NCBI GenBank assembly: GCA_903825575.1
Contig: CAIKAW010000009.1
Span: 1 to 36,636, forward strand
Length of the DNA: 36,636 nucleotides
Direction: 5' to 3'
DNA from: an uncultured bacterium
GTDB taxonomy: Bacteria > Actinomycetota > Actinomycetes > S36-B12 > CAIKAW01
Shown: in pieces, positions 7,309 to 15,659 of the stretch
How the letters are laid out: the number at the start of each line of letters is the position of its first letter
Position numbering within the stretch: position 1 is the first letter of the stretch
The notes under the pieces: model-generated
The model's database searches: none
Seen by the model: the letters and a program-made list of their open reading frames with translations, nothing else
What the model was told of the DNA's origin: nothing
Position numbers and translations under genes: made by a program

Positions 7309-8600
7309 TACGAGCGGCCGGTGACCCTCGTCACAAGGTCCGCTGCCCGACGAACGCCGTCACGGGCGCGGATGTCCTCCCCACGCCGGACTGCTGCCGC
7401 CCGCAGTTCATCGTCGCCAAGGAGTCGATCCAACGCCGCTGTCAGTTCTTCGGGCGCGAATCCGTAGGTGTCGAGCCGGACCCCGAAGCCCAACTCGTCC
7501 ATCCGTTGGGCGTTGTCGTATTGGTCCCAGAACAGTGGCAGCAAGATCATCGGCTTGCCAAAGTGCAAGGCCTCAGTGGTCGTGTTGTTCCCGCCGTGGG
7601 TGATGACTAGGTCCACCAAAGGAAGGATGCGCGTCTGTGGCAGGAACTCGGCACCGAACATGTTGGGTGCCAAATCGATCTCGGCGTGCAGCGGGCCCTT
7701 GGACACGATGTAGCGATAAGGCGTCGTGGCAAGAATCGAAACGATGCGACGCATGAGTTCAACGTCGGCACTTCCGAGCGAACCGAGACTGAAGTAGACA
7801 AGCGGTACGGAACCATCCAAGAACTCGGTCGGAAGTTCCGGCGCACCATCGGTCTCGCGAACCGAAGAGTCGATGCGATGCCAGTTGTCGCCCAACGGAC
7901 GGACATCCGTGTAGTCGGCTTCTTCCGGGAAGATGTACAGGTTCAGATCACCCTCGGGCATGAACTCAAGGTCCGGCAGCGACGGCGCTCCCTGCGCGAT
8001 CACCCAGTTGTTGTAGTCAGTCCACATTTCTCGATGCGTCCGGTCGTACTCGGCATTGAATGCGTCCCACTGGCTGCGGTCGGTCGCTGAGTAGCCAGAG
8101 AACACTGGGGCAATGTTCGGCCCATGAATCTCGAGCGGATTACATGACACGATGCGGACGAACGGGACGCCGGCTGTCACCAGCGCTGGGAACAACAACA
8201 CGTTGTCCTCGATGATCACGTCTGGCTGAACGCGGGCAATGATCTCGCGCAACTGGGGTTCGCAAAACTTCGCTCCATCGATGAGTTGCTGCCATACCGG
8301 CTTCACCCAGGTGTCGAGCTGCTCGATCGTGGGCTTGCGAAACTCCGGTGCCGTCTCGCGAACAAAGTCCTTCCAGAACTGGCCGGCATCAGTCTCGACG
8401 CCGGTGTCCTCAGGCGGTGGGGCAAGGTCGACCAACTCCTCCTCAAACCCAAGCGGCGCCAGTTTCCCGCGCCAAGAGGATTCAGCCGCAAAGACCACCC
8501 GGTGGCCCTGCTGCAAGAGAACATTGCCGATGCCGATGCAATTGTTCGTCGGCCCGAAAGCCGACTCTGGCATGAACAAGAAGGTCCGTCTGGCGCTCAT
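7308..8600 (-). CDS. Family 1 glycosyltransferase (UDP-glycosyltransferase/MGT type)
   Basis: The 430-residue protein has the GT-B two-domain layout of GT1 enzymes, which move a sugar from a nucleotide donor to a lipid, sterol, macrolide or other small acceptor. The N-terminal domain starts FLFMPESAFGPTNNCIGIGN, the acceptor-side glycine-rich strand. The C-terminal domain has VPLVYFSLGSLG and the donor signature LVITHGGNNTTTEALHFGKP followed by WDQYDNAQRM. The acceptor cannot be predicted. The ATG at 8600 has GGTGGAG six bases upstream; the open frame continues about 98 codons further as Arg-rich noise and is excluded. It diverges from the kinase gene with 164 bp between them, and ppdK lies downstream on the same strand. 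Confidence 0.93.
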   Translation of the reverse strand: MSARRTFLFMPESAFGPTNNCIGIGNVLLQQGHRVVFAAESSWRGKLAPLGFEEELVDLAPPPEDTGVETDAGQFWKDFVRETAPEFRKPTIEQLDTWVKPVWQQLIDGAKFCEPQLREIIARVQPDVIIEDNVLLFPALVTAGVPFVRIVSCNPLEIHGPNIAPVFSGYSATDRSQWDAFNAEYDRTHREMWTDYNNWVIAQGAPSLPDLEFMPEGDLNLYIFPEEADYTDVRPLGDNWHRIDSSVRETDGAPELPTEFLDGSVPLVYFSLGSLGSADVELMRRIVSILATTPYRYIVSKGPLHAEIDLAPNMFGAEFLPQTRILPLVDLVITHGGNNTTTEALHFGKPMILLPLFWDQYDNAQRMDELGFGVRLDTYGFAPEELTAALDRLLGDDELRAAAVRRGEDIRARDGVRRAADLVTRVTGRS

Positions 8601-8764
8601 GTTTGCTCCACCCATCCCATCGGGTGACGTTGACCCGGCGGCGCCGATCAAACCACCTGGGCGGGCCTGACCGCCACTCCGGGTAGAAAGCCCTGGTTGC
8701 CCGCCTCTTTCTCGGCTCGATTCCGTAGGCCGGCCATAGACTCGCCGCGGCTGAAAGGAGCGTG

Positions 8765-9862
8765 ATGGGACAGCCACCACGGGCCACCGACGACGATCGC
8801 ATCGCCGCCGCCTGCGCCCAAGTGCAATCCGGCGGCGCCCCCCTCGCAGGAGCGTCCTCCGCCTTAGTGCGCGAGCTGGGATTGTCCGCATCACCGGACG
8901 GCGCGTCCGAACGGGCGATCACAGACGACCAGACCAACGTGTCCGTCGTAGTTGGCGAACAGTTCATCGTGAAGTGGTTCCGGCGGCCCGCTTCGCCGGA
9001 TCGTGGTTCGCAACTGGTCGAACACCTAGCCGCCGTCGGATTCACCGCTACCCCCGCACTGCTTGGGCGCCGAGTCAGCTCGGCCGGGACGCTGGCCAGC
9101 GTCCACCGGTTCTTGCCGGACACGCAGGACGGCTGGACGTGGTGCATCGATGAAACACTCGCTGATCTCGACTCAGCGGGTGCCTCCACCTGGCCGGCAG
9201 CAGTGGGTCGGCTAGCCGGCGAACTGGCAGTCGGACTTGCCACACCGTCCACGATCGACTTGCAGCCACTTCGTGGCACTACCTCAGGGGAAGTGGTACG
9301 AGACGCAGCTTTGCTTGAGATCGCCGCAGCGGCCACGCTGCCGCAATTGCCAACGCTGCACGGTCGGGTCAGCGATGGACGTCAACTCACACTGTTGTTA
9401 AGGCAAATCGACCTGCCTGTCGTTGAACTCCTCACCAATGTGCCGACTGCGCTAATCCACGCGGACCTTCATGTCGGTCAGATCCTGCGCTGGGCCAACG
9501 GATTGGCCGTAGTTGATTTTGATGGAGATCCGGCTCGCCCCGATGAGGCAGCGAGCCCGTTGCCGTTCGACCGGGATCTTGCGCACCTGCTGGTCAGCGT
9601 CGAACTTGTGGGAAGTGCGGCGGCCAAGCGGCGCGATTCTGACGAGGGAACAGCGGACTGGACGCGTAAAGCGCGCAGCGCACTGCTGGAGTCGTACCGA
9701 GCGACCCTAAACAGTGCTGGCCTAGGGCGCCTTCATTATCCGGAACTACTAGCACTCTTAGAATTGAGCCAACTCGCACGCGAGTACTCGTATGCGGTCA
9801 ACTTCTTGCCCAGATTCGCGTATGCGTCGGCCGAAGCAGTACGTCGTCGACTGAACCAGTAA
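8765..9862 (+). CDS. Maltokinase-like sugar kinase (possible glucosamine kinase)
   Basis: This 365-residue protein has the aminoglycoside-phosphotransferase/maltokinase fold. A candidate ATP-site Lys lies near residue 69 (VVGEQFIVKWFRR). The catalytic segment near residues 230-255 reads ALIHADLHVGQILRW and then VVDFDGDPARP. This is very close to the HGDLHLGQ...DFEGEPARP pattern of actinobacterial maltokinase (Mak). From memory, actinobacteria also carry Mak-like kinases that phosphorylate glucosamine, and no trehalose synthase or GlgE gene lies nearby to support a maltose role. The ATG at 8765 follows AAAGGAG with four bases between; a GTG at 8762 is too close to the ribosome site. An SIS-domain gene follows after 37 bases. 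Fold assignment is firm; substrate is inference. Confidence 0.85.
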   Translation: MGQPPRATDDDRIAAACAQVQSGGAPLAGASSALVRELGLSASPDGASERAITDDQTNVSVVVGEQFIVKWFRRPASPDRGSQLVEHLAAVGFTATPALLGRRVSSAGTLASVHRFLPDTQDGWTWCIDETLADLDSAGASTWPAAVGRLAGELAVGLATPSTIDLQPLRGTTSGEVVRDAALLEIAAAATLPQLPTLHGRVSDGRQLTLLLRQIDLPVVELLTNVPTALIHADLHVGQILRWANGLAVVDFDGDPARPDEAASPLPFDRDLAHLLVSVELVGSAAAKRRDSDEGTADWTRKARSALLESYRATLNSAGLGRLHYPELLALLELSQLAREYSYAVNFLPRFAYASAEAVRRRLNQ

Positions 9863-9899
9863 CGTCGCGACGTCGGCAGAAGTTCGAACGAGGAGTCAC

Positions 9900-10850
9900 A
9901 TGGATCCCAACGGCTTTGGCGCCGACATCGCGCAACGACCAGAGACGTATCGCGCGCTTGCCACTTCGTTGAGTGCTGGGTCATTCGATCTGACCCGACC
10001 CGATGGACCCGTCGTTCTGCTGGGCATGGGAAGTTCGCGATATGCGGCAGGCATAGCAGCTCGATACTTGCGCGGAGCCGGAATCGGCGCATATGCCGAG
10101 TACTCAACAGCCGAACTCGGATCGGCACCCGGGCGTGATGTCTGCGTGCTTGCAGTGTCCGCTGGCGGAGGAAGCGCCGAGACGAATGCGGCCATACAGC
10201 CACACATCGGAATCTCCAGAGTCGTCGCTGTAACGAACGACACGGGCACCGAATTCGCAGCGTCGTGCGATCAGGTGATCGATGTGTTGGCCGGTCCTGA
10301 GATTGGCGGAGTTGCCTGCCGAAGTTACAGCCACACCTTGGCCGTACTTCTGCAACTTGCATCGCAGTGGGGCGCTGCTGATATCAACATCCCGGCTGCA
10401 CTTCAAACCGCGGCGACAGCTTGTGAACACTTGCTGGCGACTGCCGATGAATGGTTGCCCGATGTGGCAGCGGCCTTGCACGGACCAAACGGCACCTGGG
10501 TCTTAGCGCCAGCCGACCGACTCGGATCGGCGGAACAGTCGGCGTTGATGCTGCGTGAAGGTCCACGACGCCCGGCCGACGCCTGCGAAACCGGTGACTG
10601 GTCCCACGTCGACGTCTACCTGACGAAGACCTTGGACTACCGAGCTTTGCTTTACACCGGGTCGCGCTGGGACGGCCCAGCATTGGAATGGATGCGCCAA
10701 CGCGAATCAACGTGGGTTGCCGTCGGTGCCGATGTGGCCGGTAGCGCATTTGTCGTTCGATACCCGGGAGACGACGACCCGATTGTCGCGATGCTTACCG
10801 AAACGATCGTCGCGGAACTAGTAGCGCAACGATGGTGGGCCGGGGCCTAA
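9900..10850 (+). CDS. SIS-domain sugar-phosphate isomerase/deaminase-like protein
   Basis: The 316 residues form two SIS domains like the isomerase half of GlmS. Domain one has VVLLGMGSSRYAAGIAARYL and the phosphate-binding loop SAGGGSAETNAA. Domain two has the segment SALMLREGPRRPADACETGD followed by WSHVDVY, which aligns with the GlmS region holding the catalytic Glu (KEI) and His (ELKHGP); an acidic residue and a His are retained. There is no glutaminase domain, so it may deaminate or isomerise an amino-sugar phosphate rather than make one. AGGAG (9891-9895) lies four bases before the ATG. It follows the kinase gene closely, which fits successive steps. Its stop codon overlaps that of dusB on the other strand. 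Confidence 0.88.
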   Translation: MDPNGFGADIAQRPETYRALATSLSAGSFDLTRPDGPVVLLGMGSSRYAAGIAARYLRGAGIGAYAEYSTAELGSAPGRDVCVLAVSAGGGSAETNAAIQPHIGISRVVAVTNDTGTEFAASCDQVIDVLAGPEIGGVACRSYSHTLAVLLQLASQWGAADINIPAALQTAATACEHLLATADEWLPDVAAALHGPNGTWVLAPADRLGSAEQSALMLREGPRRPADACETGDWSHVDVYLTKTLDYRALLYTGSRWDGPALEWMRQRESTWVAVGADVAGSAFVVRYPGDDDPIVAMLTETIVAELVAQRWWAGA

Positions 10851-12010
10851 CCGCCGCTGACTCCAACTTCAGCCAAGGCCAGCAGCTCCGCCGATAAGCC
10901 GACATCGTCCCTCGAATCCAGCCAGCCCGCTGGCAACGACATGCGGCGCCCCGCGGTCGTCCGGCCGCGTGGCATCGAAATGATCTCTAACGTGGGACGT
11001 TGATCCAACTCGAGTTCGGACAACAAATCGTCGAGTTGACCAAGACTCTCGACCATACCAAGCCGGTGGCGTAGGTCCCCGCCAACTCGAAATCCCTTTA
11101 GGTACCAAGCAATGTGCTTACGAATCTCGCGCGAGCCCTTGTACTCACCGAATGCATCTGCAAGCAACTGTGCGTGTAGACGCAACACGTCGGCAACTCC
11201 GGCAAGATCTAACTCGGCCGGTGTAGGCAGCCCCCCAAACTCGGCGGCCAACTGGCCAAAAAGCCAAGGTCGGCCGAGGCAACCGCGACCGACGACTACC
11301 CCGTCGCAACCCGTCTGATCGACCATGCGACGAGCGTCGGCCGCTGTCCAAATGTCCCCATTACCCAGAACGGGTGTTCCAAATTCGCCCAATGCTTCTT
11401 TGAGCCGGGCGATGGAACTCCAATCTGCGGCACCGCCATACATCTGCGCACCTGTGCGCGCATGCAGTGCAACCCAGGCAGCACCTTCTTGCGCGGCTGT
11501 GCGACCTGCGTCCAGATACGTGAGGTGATCGTCGTCGATCCCAAGCCGAAGTTTGACGGTCACCGGGACGCGACCGTCGGCAGCGCGCACCGCTTCGCGC
11601 ACGATGTCGCGAAACAGCAGCCGCTTCCACGGCAAGGCACTGCCACCGCCCTTGCGGGTGACCTTCGCGACTGGGCAGCCGAAGTTGAGGTCGATGTGGT
11701 CAGCGCGGTCCTCATCGACGAGGAGGCGAACTGCTTTTGCGATGATGCCGGCGTCGACGCCGTAGAGCTGGATGCTGCGCGGCTGCTCGTCTGGTTCGCA
11801 CGCGATCATGCCCATCGTTTCGGCGTCTCGTTCGACCAGCGCCCGCGAGGTGATCATCTCGGTGACATAGATACCCGGGTGGGCTGGGTCAACCGCAGCC
11901 GCGAACTCCCGACACAGCCGGCGGAACGCCCGATTCGTGACCCCCGCCATCGGCGCCAGCACCACGACCGGCCGCCCCCCATCCGGGAGGAAAGTGCCGT
12001 GGGTGCGCAT
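10847..12010 (-). CDS. dusB: tRNA-dihydrouridine synthase
   Basis: This FMN enzyme reduces uridine to dihydrouridine in tRNA D-loops. The visible hallmarks are VVVLAPMAGVTNRAFR at the N-terminus of the barrel, the active-site Cys in LNFGCPVAKVTRKGGGSAL, LHARTGAQMYGGAADW, and the FMN-phosphate segment VLGNGDIWTAADARRM with VVVGRGCLGRPWLF. I use the ATG at 12010 (MRTHGTFLPD), giving 387 residues. The frame is open another 90 codons, but that part overlaps the divergent gene and has no family similarity. No strong ribosome site is visible. It converges with the SIS gene with stop codons overlapping. Confidence 0.95.
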   Translation of the reverse strand: MRTHGTFLPDGGRPVVVLAPMAGVTNRAFRRLCREFAAAVDPAHPGIYVTEMITSRALVERDAETMGMIACEPDEQPRSIQLYGVDAGIIAKAVRLLVDEDRADHIDLNFGCPVAKVTRKGGGSALPWKRLLFRDIVREAVRAADGRVPVTVKLRLGIDDDHLTYLDAGRTAAQEGAAWVALHARTGAQMYGGAADWSSIARLKEALGEFGTPVLGNGDIWTAADARRMVDQTGCDGVVVGRGCLGRPWLFGQLAAEFGGLPTPAELDLAGVADVLRLHAQLLADAFGEYKGSREIRKHIAWYLKGFRVGGDLRHRLGMVESLGQLDDLLSELELDQRPTLEIISMPRGRTTAGRRMSLPAGWLDSRDDVGLSAELLALAEVGVSGG

Positions 12011-12112
12011 AGGCGGGACAGAAGTCACATCCACATTGTCCACATAGTTCGCAGTATCCAGAATTCGCAACGTAACCGGTCGGGAACCCGCCCTCAGTGC
12101 CACCCTCGTCGC

Positions 12113-13135
12113 ATGCCCACCAGAGCTCAGTTCGATCAAGTAGTGTCCGACGTCGCAACCCTTCAAGATGGCCTCATCACGGCCGCTCAACTTGCCGAGA
12201 TCGGCGTCTCGAGATCGACGATCCACCGACGCAACCAACTCGGCGGTCTGTGGAACCGCGTTCTCCCCGGTGTCCACCAAGTGACCGGGTCGCTCGGCGA
12301 ACAGGAACGCCGGCGCGCGGCCGTCCTGTACTGCGGACCCGAATGCGCGATCACGGGGTTGGCGGCGCTGCGTCCCCTCGGAATCAAATCCATGAGATCA
12401 GCCTCCGAGCACGACGACATCCACGTGCTGATCCCCGTCGAACGTCGTCGCCTCAGTAGTGGATTCGTCGTCGTTGAACGCACAATCCGAATGCCCCGCG
12501 TGATCACTTTGGCTGGCCTGCCATTCGCCCCGCCCGCCCGGGCAATAGTTGACGCTGCCCACCGATGCGTGAAGCGATCGGACGTATTCGCGCTGGTTAC
12601 GGAAGGGGTAGCGCGCGGCCTCGTCGATATCGCGGCGCTCGACCACGAGCTTGCGTGCGGCAGTCGGCGCGGTACTCGAATGCTGCGCGAAGCGATAGAA
12701 CACGCCGGGCAAGGCGCGTGGTCGGGCTCCGAAGCACAACTTCGTAGCGGTCTGCTTCGCAGTTCACTTCCAGAACCGACGTGGAACGTTGCCCTGCATA
12801 CGGCCTGCGGCGATCTATTGGCGATCGTCGACGGCTATTACGACGACGTCGCGCTTGCTCTAGAGGTCGACTCCCGCGAGCACCATTCGATCGGGAACGA
12901 CTGGGAACACACGTTGAATCGGTCCGCGATGTTGACGGCCCACGGTGTCGTGGTCATGCATTTCACTCCGGCCCGAATCTGGCGCGACATGGACTCAATT
13001 ATCACCGAGATTCGTTCGGCGCGTGGTCGCCTGATCGGACGTCCGTTGCCCGCACTGGTCAGCACGAAATCAGCCGTCCCCGGTTCTTGGGTCAGCTTGA
13101 AGAAGGGTGACGTGGAACAACGCGCACATTCGTAG
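12113..13135 (+). CDS. AbiEi-antitoxin-like / DUF559-type protein
   Basis: The 340-residue protein has two recognisable parts. The N-terminal 60 residues (LITAAQLAEIGVSRSTIHRR, then LWNRVLPGVHQV) resemble the winged-helix of AbiEi-type antitoxins and related regulators. The C-terminal part (LLAIVDGYYDDVALALEVDS followed by REHH, then LTAHGVVVMHFTPARIW) resembles the Vsr/DUF559 nuclease-like fold, with Asp and Glu-Val-Asp at expected positions. Such fused proteins are common and numerous in actinobacteria, and their function is generally unproven. No AbiEii-like toxin gene lies beside it. The ATG at 12113 lacks a clear ribosome site, so leaderless translation is possible. The much longer open frame upstream overlaps dusB and is not used. 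Confidence 0.85.
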   Translation: MPTRAQFDQVVSDVATLQDGLITAAQLAEIGVSRSTIHRRNQLGGLWNRVLPGVHQVTGSLGEQERRRAAVLYCGPECAITGLAALRPLGIKSMRSASEHDDIHVLIPVERRRLSSGFVVVERTIRMPRVITLAGLPFAPPARAIVDAAHRCVKRSDVFALVTEGVARGLVDIAALDHELACGSRRGTRMLREAIEHAGQGAWSGSEAQLRSGLLRSSLPEPTWNVALHTACGDLLAIVDGYYDDVALALEVDSREHHSIGNDWEHTLNRSAMLTAHGVVVMHFTPARIWRDMDSIITEIRSARGRLIGRPLPALVSTKSAVPGSWVSLKKGDVEQRAHS

Positions 13136-13136
13136 T

Positions 13137-13173
13137 AGTGCCGTGCGTGCCGCCTAGGCGCACGCACGGCACT
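13137..13173. terminator. Bidirectional hairpin terminator between the AbiEi-like gene and glyS
   Basis: agtgccgtgcgtgc (13137-13150) and gcacgcacggcact (13160-13173) are perfect 14-bp complements. The 9-base loop contains the palindrome gcctaggc. The hairpin begins one base after one stop codon and ends five bases before the other, so it can serve both convergent genes. The U-tract is short (TTT on the plus strand). Confidence 0.8.
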
Positions 13174-13178
13174 TTCAT

Positions 13179-14552
13179 CTACAAGCGGGCGGCGAGCCAG
13201 GCGCCCACTCCGGCCAACGGAACGCGGGTTTGGGCCATGGAATCGCGCTCGCGGATCGTTACGGCGTCGTCCTCGAGCGTTTCGAAGTCCACTGTGACGC
13301 AGAAGGGCGTGCCAATCTCGTCCTGACGTCGGTAGCGTCGACCAATCGCCCCCGCATCATCAAAGTCCACGTGCCAGCGGCGCCGCAACTCGGCCGCTAG
13401 ATCGCGAGCCTTGGGCGACAAGTCGGTATTGCGCGACAAAGGCAACACCGCGACCTTCACCGGCGCCAACCTTGGGTCCAAGCGCAGCACTGTGCGCTTG
13501 TCGATGCCGCCTTTCGAGTTCGGCGCCTCGTCCTCGTCGTAGGCGTCGAGCAGGAATGCAAGGACCGCCCGAGTCAGACCGGCAGCCGGTTCGATCACGT
13601 ACGGGAACCAACGTTCTCCAGAATCCTGATCGAAGTACGACAAATCGATCCCGGAATGTTCGGTATGTGTCTTGAGGTCGAAGTCGGTTCGGTTCGCGAT
13701 TCCCTCTAGCTCAGCCCATTCGCTGCCACCAAACTTGAAGCGGTACTCAATGTCGACAGTCCGCTTGGAGTAGTGCGACAACTTCTCTTTCGGATGTTCG
13801 AAACGACGCAAGTTAGCCGGATCGATACCGAGGTCGGTGTACCAATTCCAGCGCTGGTCCAACCAGTACTCATGCCACTCCTCGTCGGTACCGGGCACGA
13901 CGAAGAACTCCATCTCCATCTGCTCGAACTCGCGCGTCCGGAAGATGAAGTTTCCTGGGGTGATCTCGTTTCGGAACGACTTGCCGGTCTGCGCGATCCC
14001 GAACGGAGGCTTACGGCGCGAGGTTGTCATCACGTTCATGAAGTTGACGAAGATGCCTTGGGCGGTCTCTGGACGCAAGTAGTGGACAGATCCGGCGTCC
14101 TCGACTGGTCCGATCGCCGTGCGAAGCATCCCGTTGAAGTCACGCGGCTCGGTGAATTGACCCTTAACGCCACAGCTTGAGCAGGCGATGTCGGCCAGGC
14201 CATTGGCAGGCGGGTTCCCGTGCTTTTCTTGATAGGCGTCAAGGAGTTGATCTGCCCGCCAACGCTTGTGGCAGTTGCGGCATTCGGTGAGCGGATCGAC
14301 GAACGCGGTTATGTGTCCGGACGCTTCCCAAACTTGCGGCGCCAGAATGACTGCAGAGTCCAAGCCAACGATGTCGTCGCGGCCTTGAACCATCGCCATC
14401 CACCACTGGCGACGAATGTTCTCTTTAAGTTCGACGCCAAGCGGACCGTAGTCCCAAGCCGAACGGGTTCCCCCATAAATCTCGCTACAGGGGTATACAA
14501 ATCCCCTGCGCTTGCTGAGGTTGACGATTGCATCAATACGATCGGCTGCCAC
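13179..14552 (-). CDS. glyS: Glycine--tRNA ligase (dimeric type)
   Basis: It attaches glycine to tRNA-Gly. This is the single-chain alpha2 type usual in actinobacteria, not the alpha/beta tetramer. Class II features are visible: [18 protein letters not shown] at the start, motif 2 in [17 protein letters not shown] and [20 protein letters not shown], and motif 3 in [20 protein letters not shown]. Cys pairs in CRNCHKRW and CSSCGVKG suggest a zinc site. I start at the GTG at 14552 (457 residues) because GGAG lies four bases upstream; an earlier GTG at 14591 would add 13 unrelated residues. The gene upstream on the same strand ends 97 bp away. Confidence 0.95.
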   Translation of the reverse strand: MAADRIDAIVNLSKRRGFVYPCSEIYGGTRSAWDYGPLGVELKENIRRQWWMAMVQGRDDIVGLDSAVILAPQVWEASGHITAFVDPLTECRNCHKRWRADQLLDAYQEKHGNPPANGLADIACSSCGVKGQFTEPRDFNGMLRTAIGPVEDAGSVHYLRPETAQGIFVNFMNVMTTSRRKPPFGIAQTGKSFRNEITPGNFIFRTREFEQMEMEFFVVPGTDEEWHEYWLDQRWNWYTDLGIDPANLRRFEHPKEKLSHYSKRTVDIEYRFKFGGSEWAELEGIANRTDFDLKTHTEHSGIDLSYFDQDSGERWFPYVIEPAAGLTRAVLAFLLDAYDEDEAPNSKGGIDKRTVLRLDPRLAPVKVAVLPLSRNTDLSPKARDLAAELRRRWHVDFDDAGAIGRRYRRQDEIGTPFCVTVDFETLEDDAVTIRERDSMAQTRVPLAGVGAWLAARL

Positions 14553-14649
14553 GGTGCTCCATCCGGCTGGTTGTCGGCGAAGCGCCAACACTAACGTCGT
14601 GGCTGAATGCAGCGCCCGTCAGGGATCGGTAAGCGAGCACCCACGAGCG

Positions 14650-15210
14650 CTACGGCTGCACCTTTCCTTCCGAACCGGCCTCTTGCGAACGATTGGCAAT
14701 GACCGCGGCCTGCGCAGTCGCAAGAGGTTCAGGGGCGTACGTCTCAAAGTGCCAGATTGCCGAACGACGTCCCAGCGGGCGCACCAAAGCAACTATCTGA
14801 TCGAACAGCGGACGCAGGCTAACTTCTGAATCACGTGGCACGACACCTGCTAGCAACGTGAGAGTTCCGGCTCCGCGCGCACGTAGTTCGTTTGCAATCA
14901 CGCGGGCCGCTTGACCCGTTTCGACTGCAGCTACCACCACGAAGACAGCCGCTCCAGCAAGATCCGCCGGCAGGTCATCTAGAACGACAGCCAAGCCACT
15001 CCTGGCAAGCTCGCCTTCGGCGGCTTCGGTGACGGCGACCCATCGAAGCGGTGCCCTCAAACGATTTGCGACCGCTATTCCAGGCGCAGATCCCGCTGGC
15101 AAGAGCGCTACGACGATTGGAGCGATCAGGTGCGAGCCAACTAGTTCATCGGGGACCGCGGCTGCCAACTTCTCGGCCAACGCAGTTAGATCAGCGAACT
15201 TGCCAATCAC
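14650..15210 (-). CDS. Phosphoribosyltransferase-like protein with altered active site
   Basis: This 186-residue protein appears to have the type I PRTase fold but is not a standard enzyme. PIVVALLPAGSAPGIAVANRL matches the early strand-loop-helix of PRTases. FVVVAAVETGQAARVIANEL followed by RARGA sits where the PRPP-binding motif (VDDxxxTG) is expected, but the two Asp residues are replaced by Ala-Ala. That suggests loss of phosphoribosyl transfer or a regulatory or binding role. The start is a GTG at 15210 overlapping the stop of the upstream gene (GTGA), so translation is coupled. A short charged tail (SQEAGSEGKVQP) ends the protein. I know no assigned function. Confidence 0.75.
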   Translation of the reverse strand: MIGKFADLTALAEKLAAAVPDELVGSHLIAPIVVALLPAGSAPGIAVANRLRAPLRWVAVTEAAEGELARSGLAVVLDDLPADLAGAAVFVVVAAVETGQAARVIANELRARGAGTLTLLAGVVPRDSEVSLRPLFDQIVALVRPLGRRSAIWHFETYAPEPLATAQAAVIANRSQEAGSEGKVQP

Positions 15211-15578
15211 GCTTGGGCATTGACGTCGGCGGTTGCTTCAAATTCTTCCCGGCCAAGTTCGGCGCGGTCAGGCAACCGGTCGATGATGCTGTGGTCCGCG
15301 TTTACTCCATAGACCACCTCAAACACCGAGTCCTCTCCGGACGCGGAGTTGTAAAGCGGCAGGACTCGGACCCGGATGTCCACGGGCGACAAGGACCTTC
15401 GATATGACCCGGCATCGGCCCATTCAATGCTGACCAGGAAGGTGGTTGGATCCTCAGCTGATCGGCCCAGGCGCGCAGACCTAAAACCTGGACGTCCGGC
15501 AAGAGCATCAAACGCATCATGGGCAAGGCCGATGAAGAACTCGACGTCGGCAGGACGGTGCCGCGTTACGACGATCAA
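15207..15578 (-). CDS. Small ABM-like (antibiotic biosynthesis monooxygenase fold) protein
   Basis: The 123 residues begin MIVVTRHRPADVEFFIGLAH (TTG start). The pattern of a short strand, a long helix, then GFRSARLGRSAEDPTTFLVSIEWADAGSYRRSL fits a dimeric alpha-beta barrel of the ABM type, found in small monooxygenases and haem- or quinone-binding proteins. This is inference from pattern, and no catalytic residues are diagnostic. The TTG at 15578 is supported by GGAGG five to six bases upstream. The next gene starts inside its stop codon. It is divergent from the membrane protein gene at 15660, with 81 bp between. Confidence 0.7.
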   Translation of the reverse strand: MIVVTRHRPADVEFFIGLAHDAFDALAGRPGFRSARLGRSAEDPTTFLVSIEWADAGSYRRSLSPVDIRVRVLPLYNSASGEDSVFEVVYGVNADHSIIDRLPDRAELGREEFEATADVNAQA

Positions 15579-15659
15579 GTTGCCCTCCGACCGACACCGC
15601 TACCTTGCGATGTTGGGCACACGCTAGCCTGAATCGATCCTCAGCGAAGCGGAGACCCG

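Noticed and set aside
8482-9336. 284-codon minus-strand frame over the kinase and the GT leader
   Set aside because: It is antisense to the kinase gene and low in complexity (Ser/Ala/Arg-rich), with no motif. The kinase frame carries clear catalytic signatures.
12011-12280. N-terminal extension of dusB by 90 codons
   Set aside because: It overlaps the divergent AbiEi-like gene and precedes the normal Dus N-terminus with unrelated sequence. The ATG at 12010 gives a standard length.
14553-14649. Possible T-box or other leader riboswitch before glyS
   Set aside because: The 97-bp space is too short for a T-box and no specifier loop or antiterminator pattern is visible.
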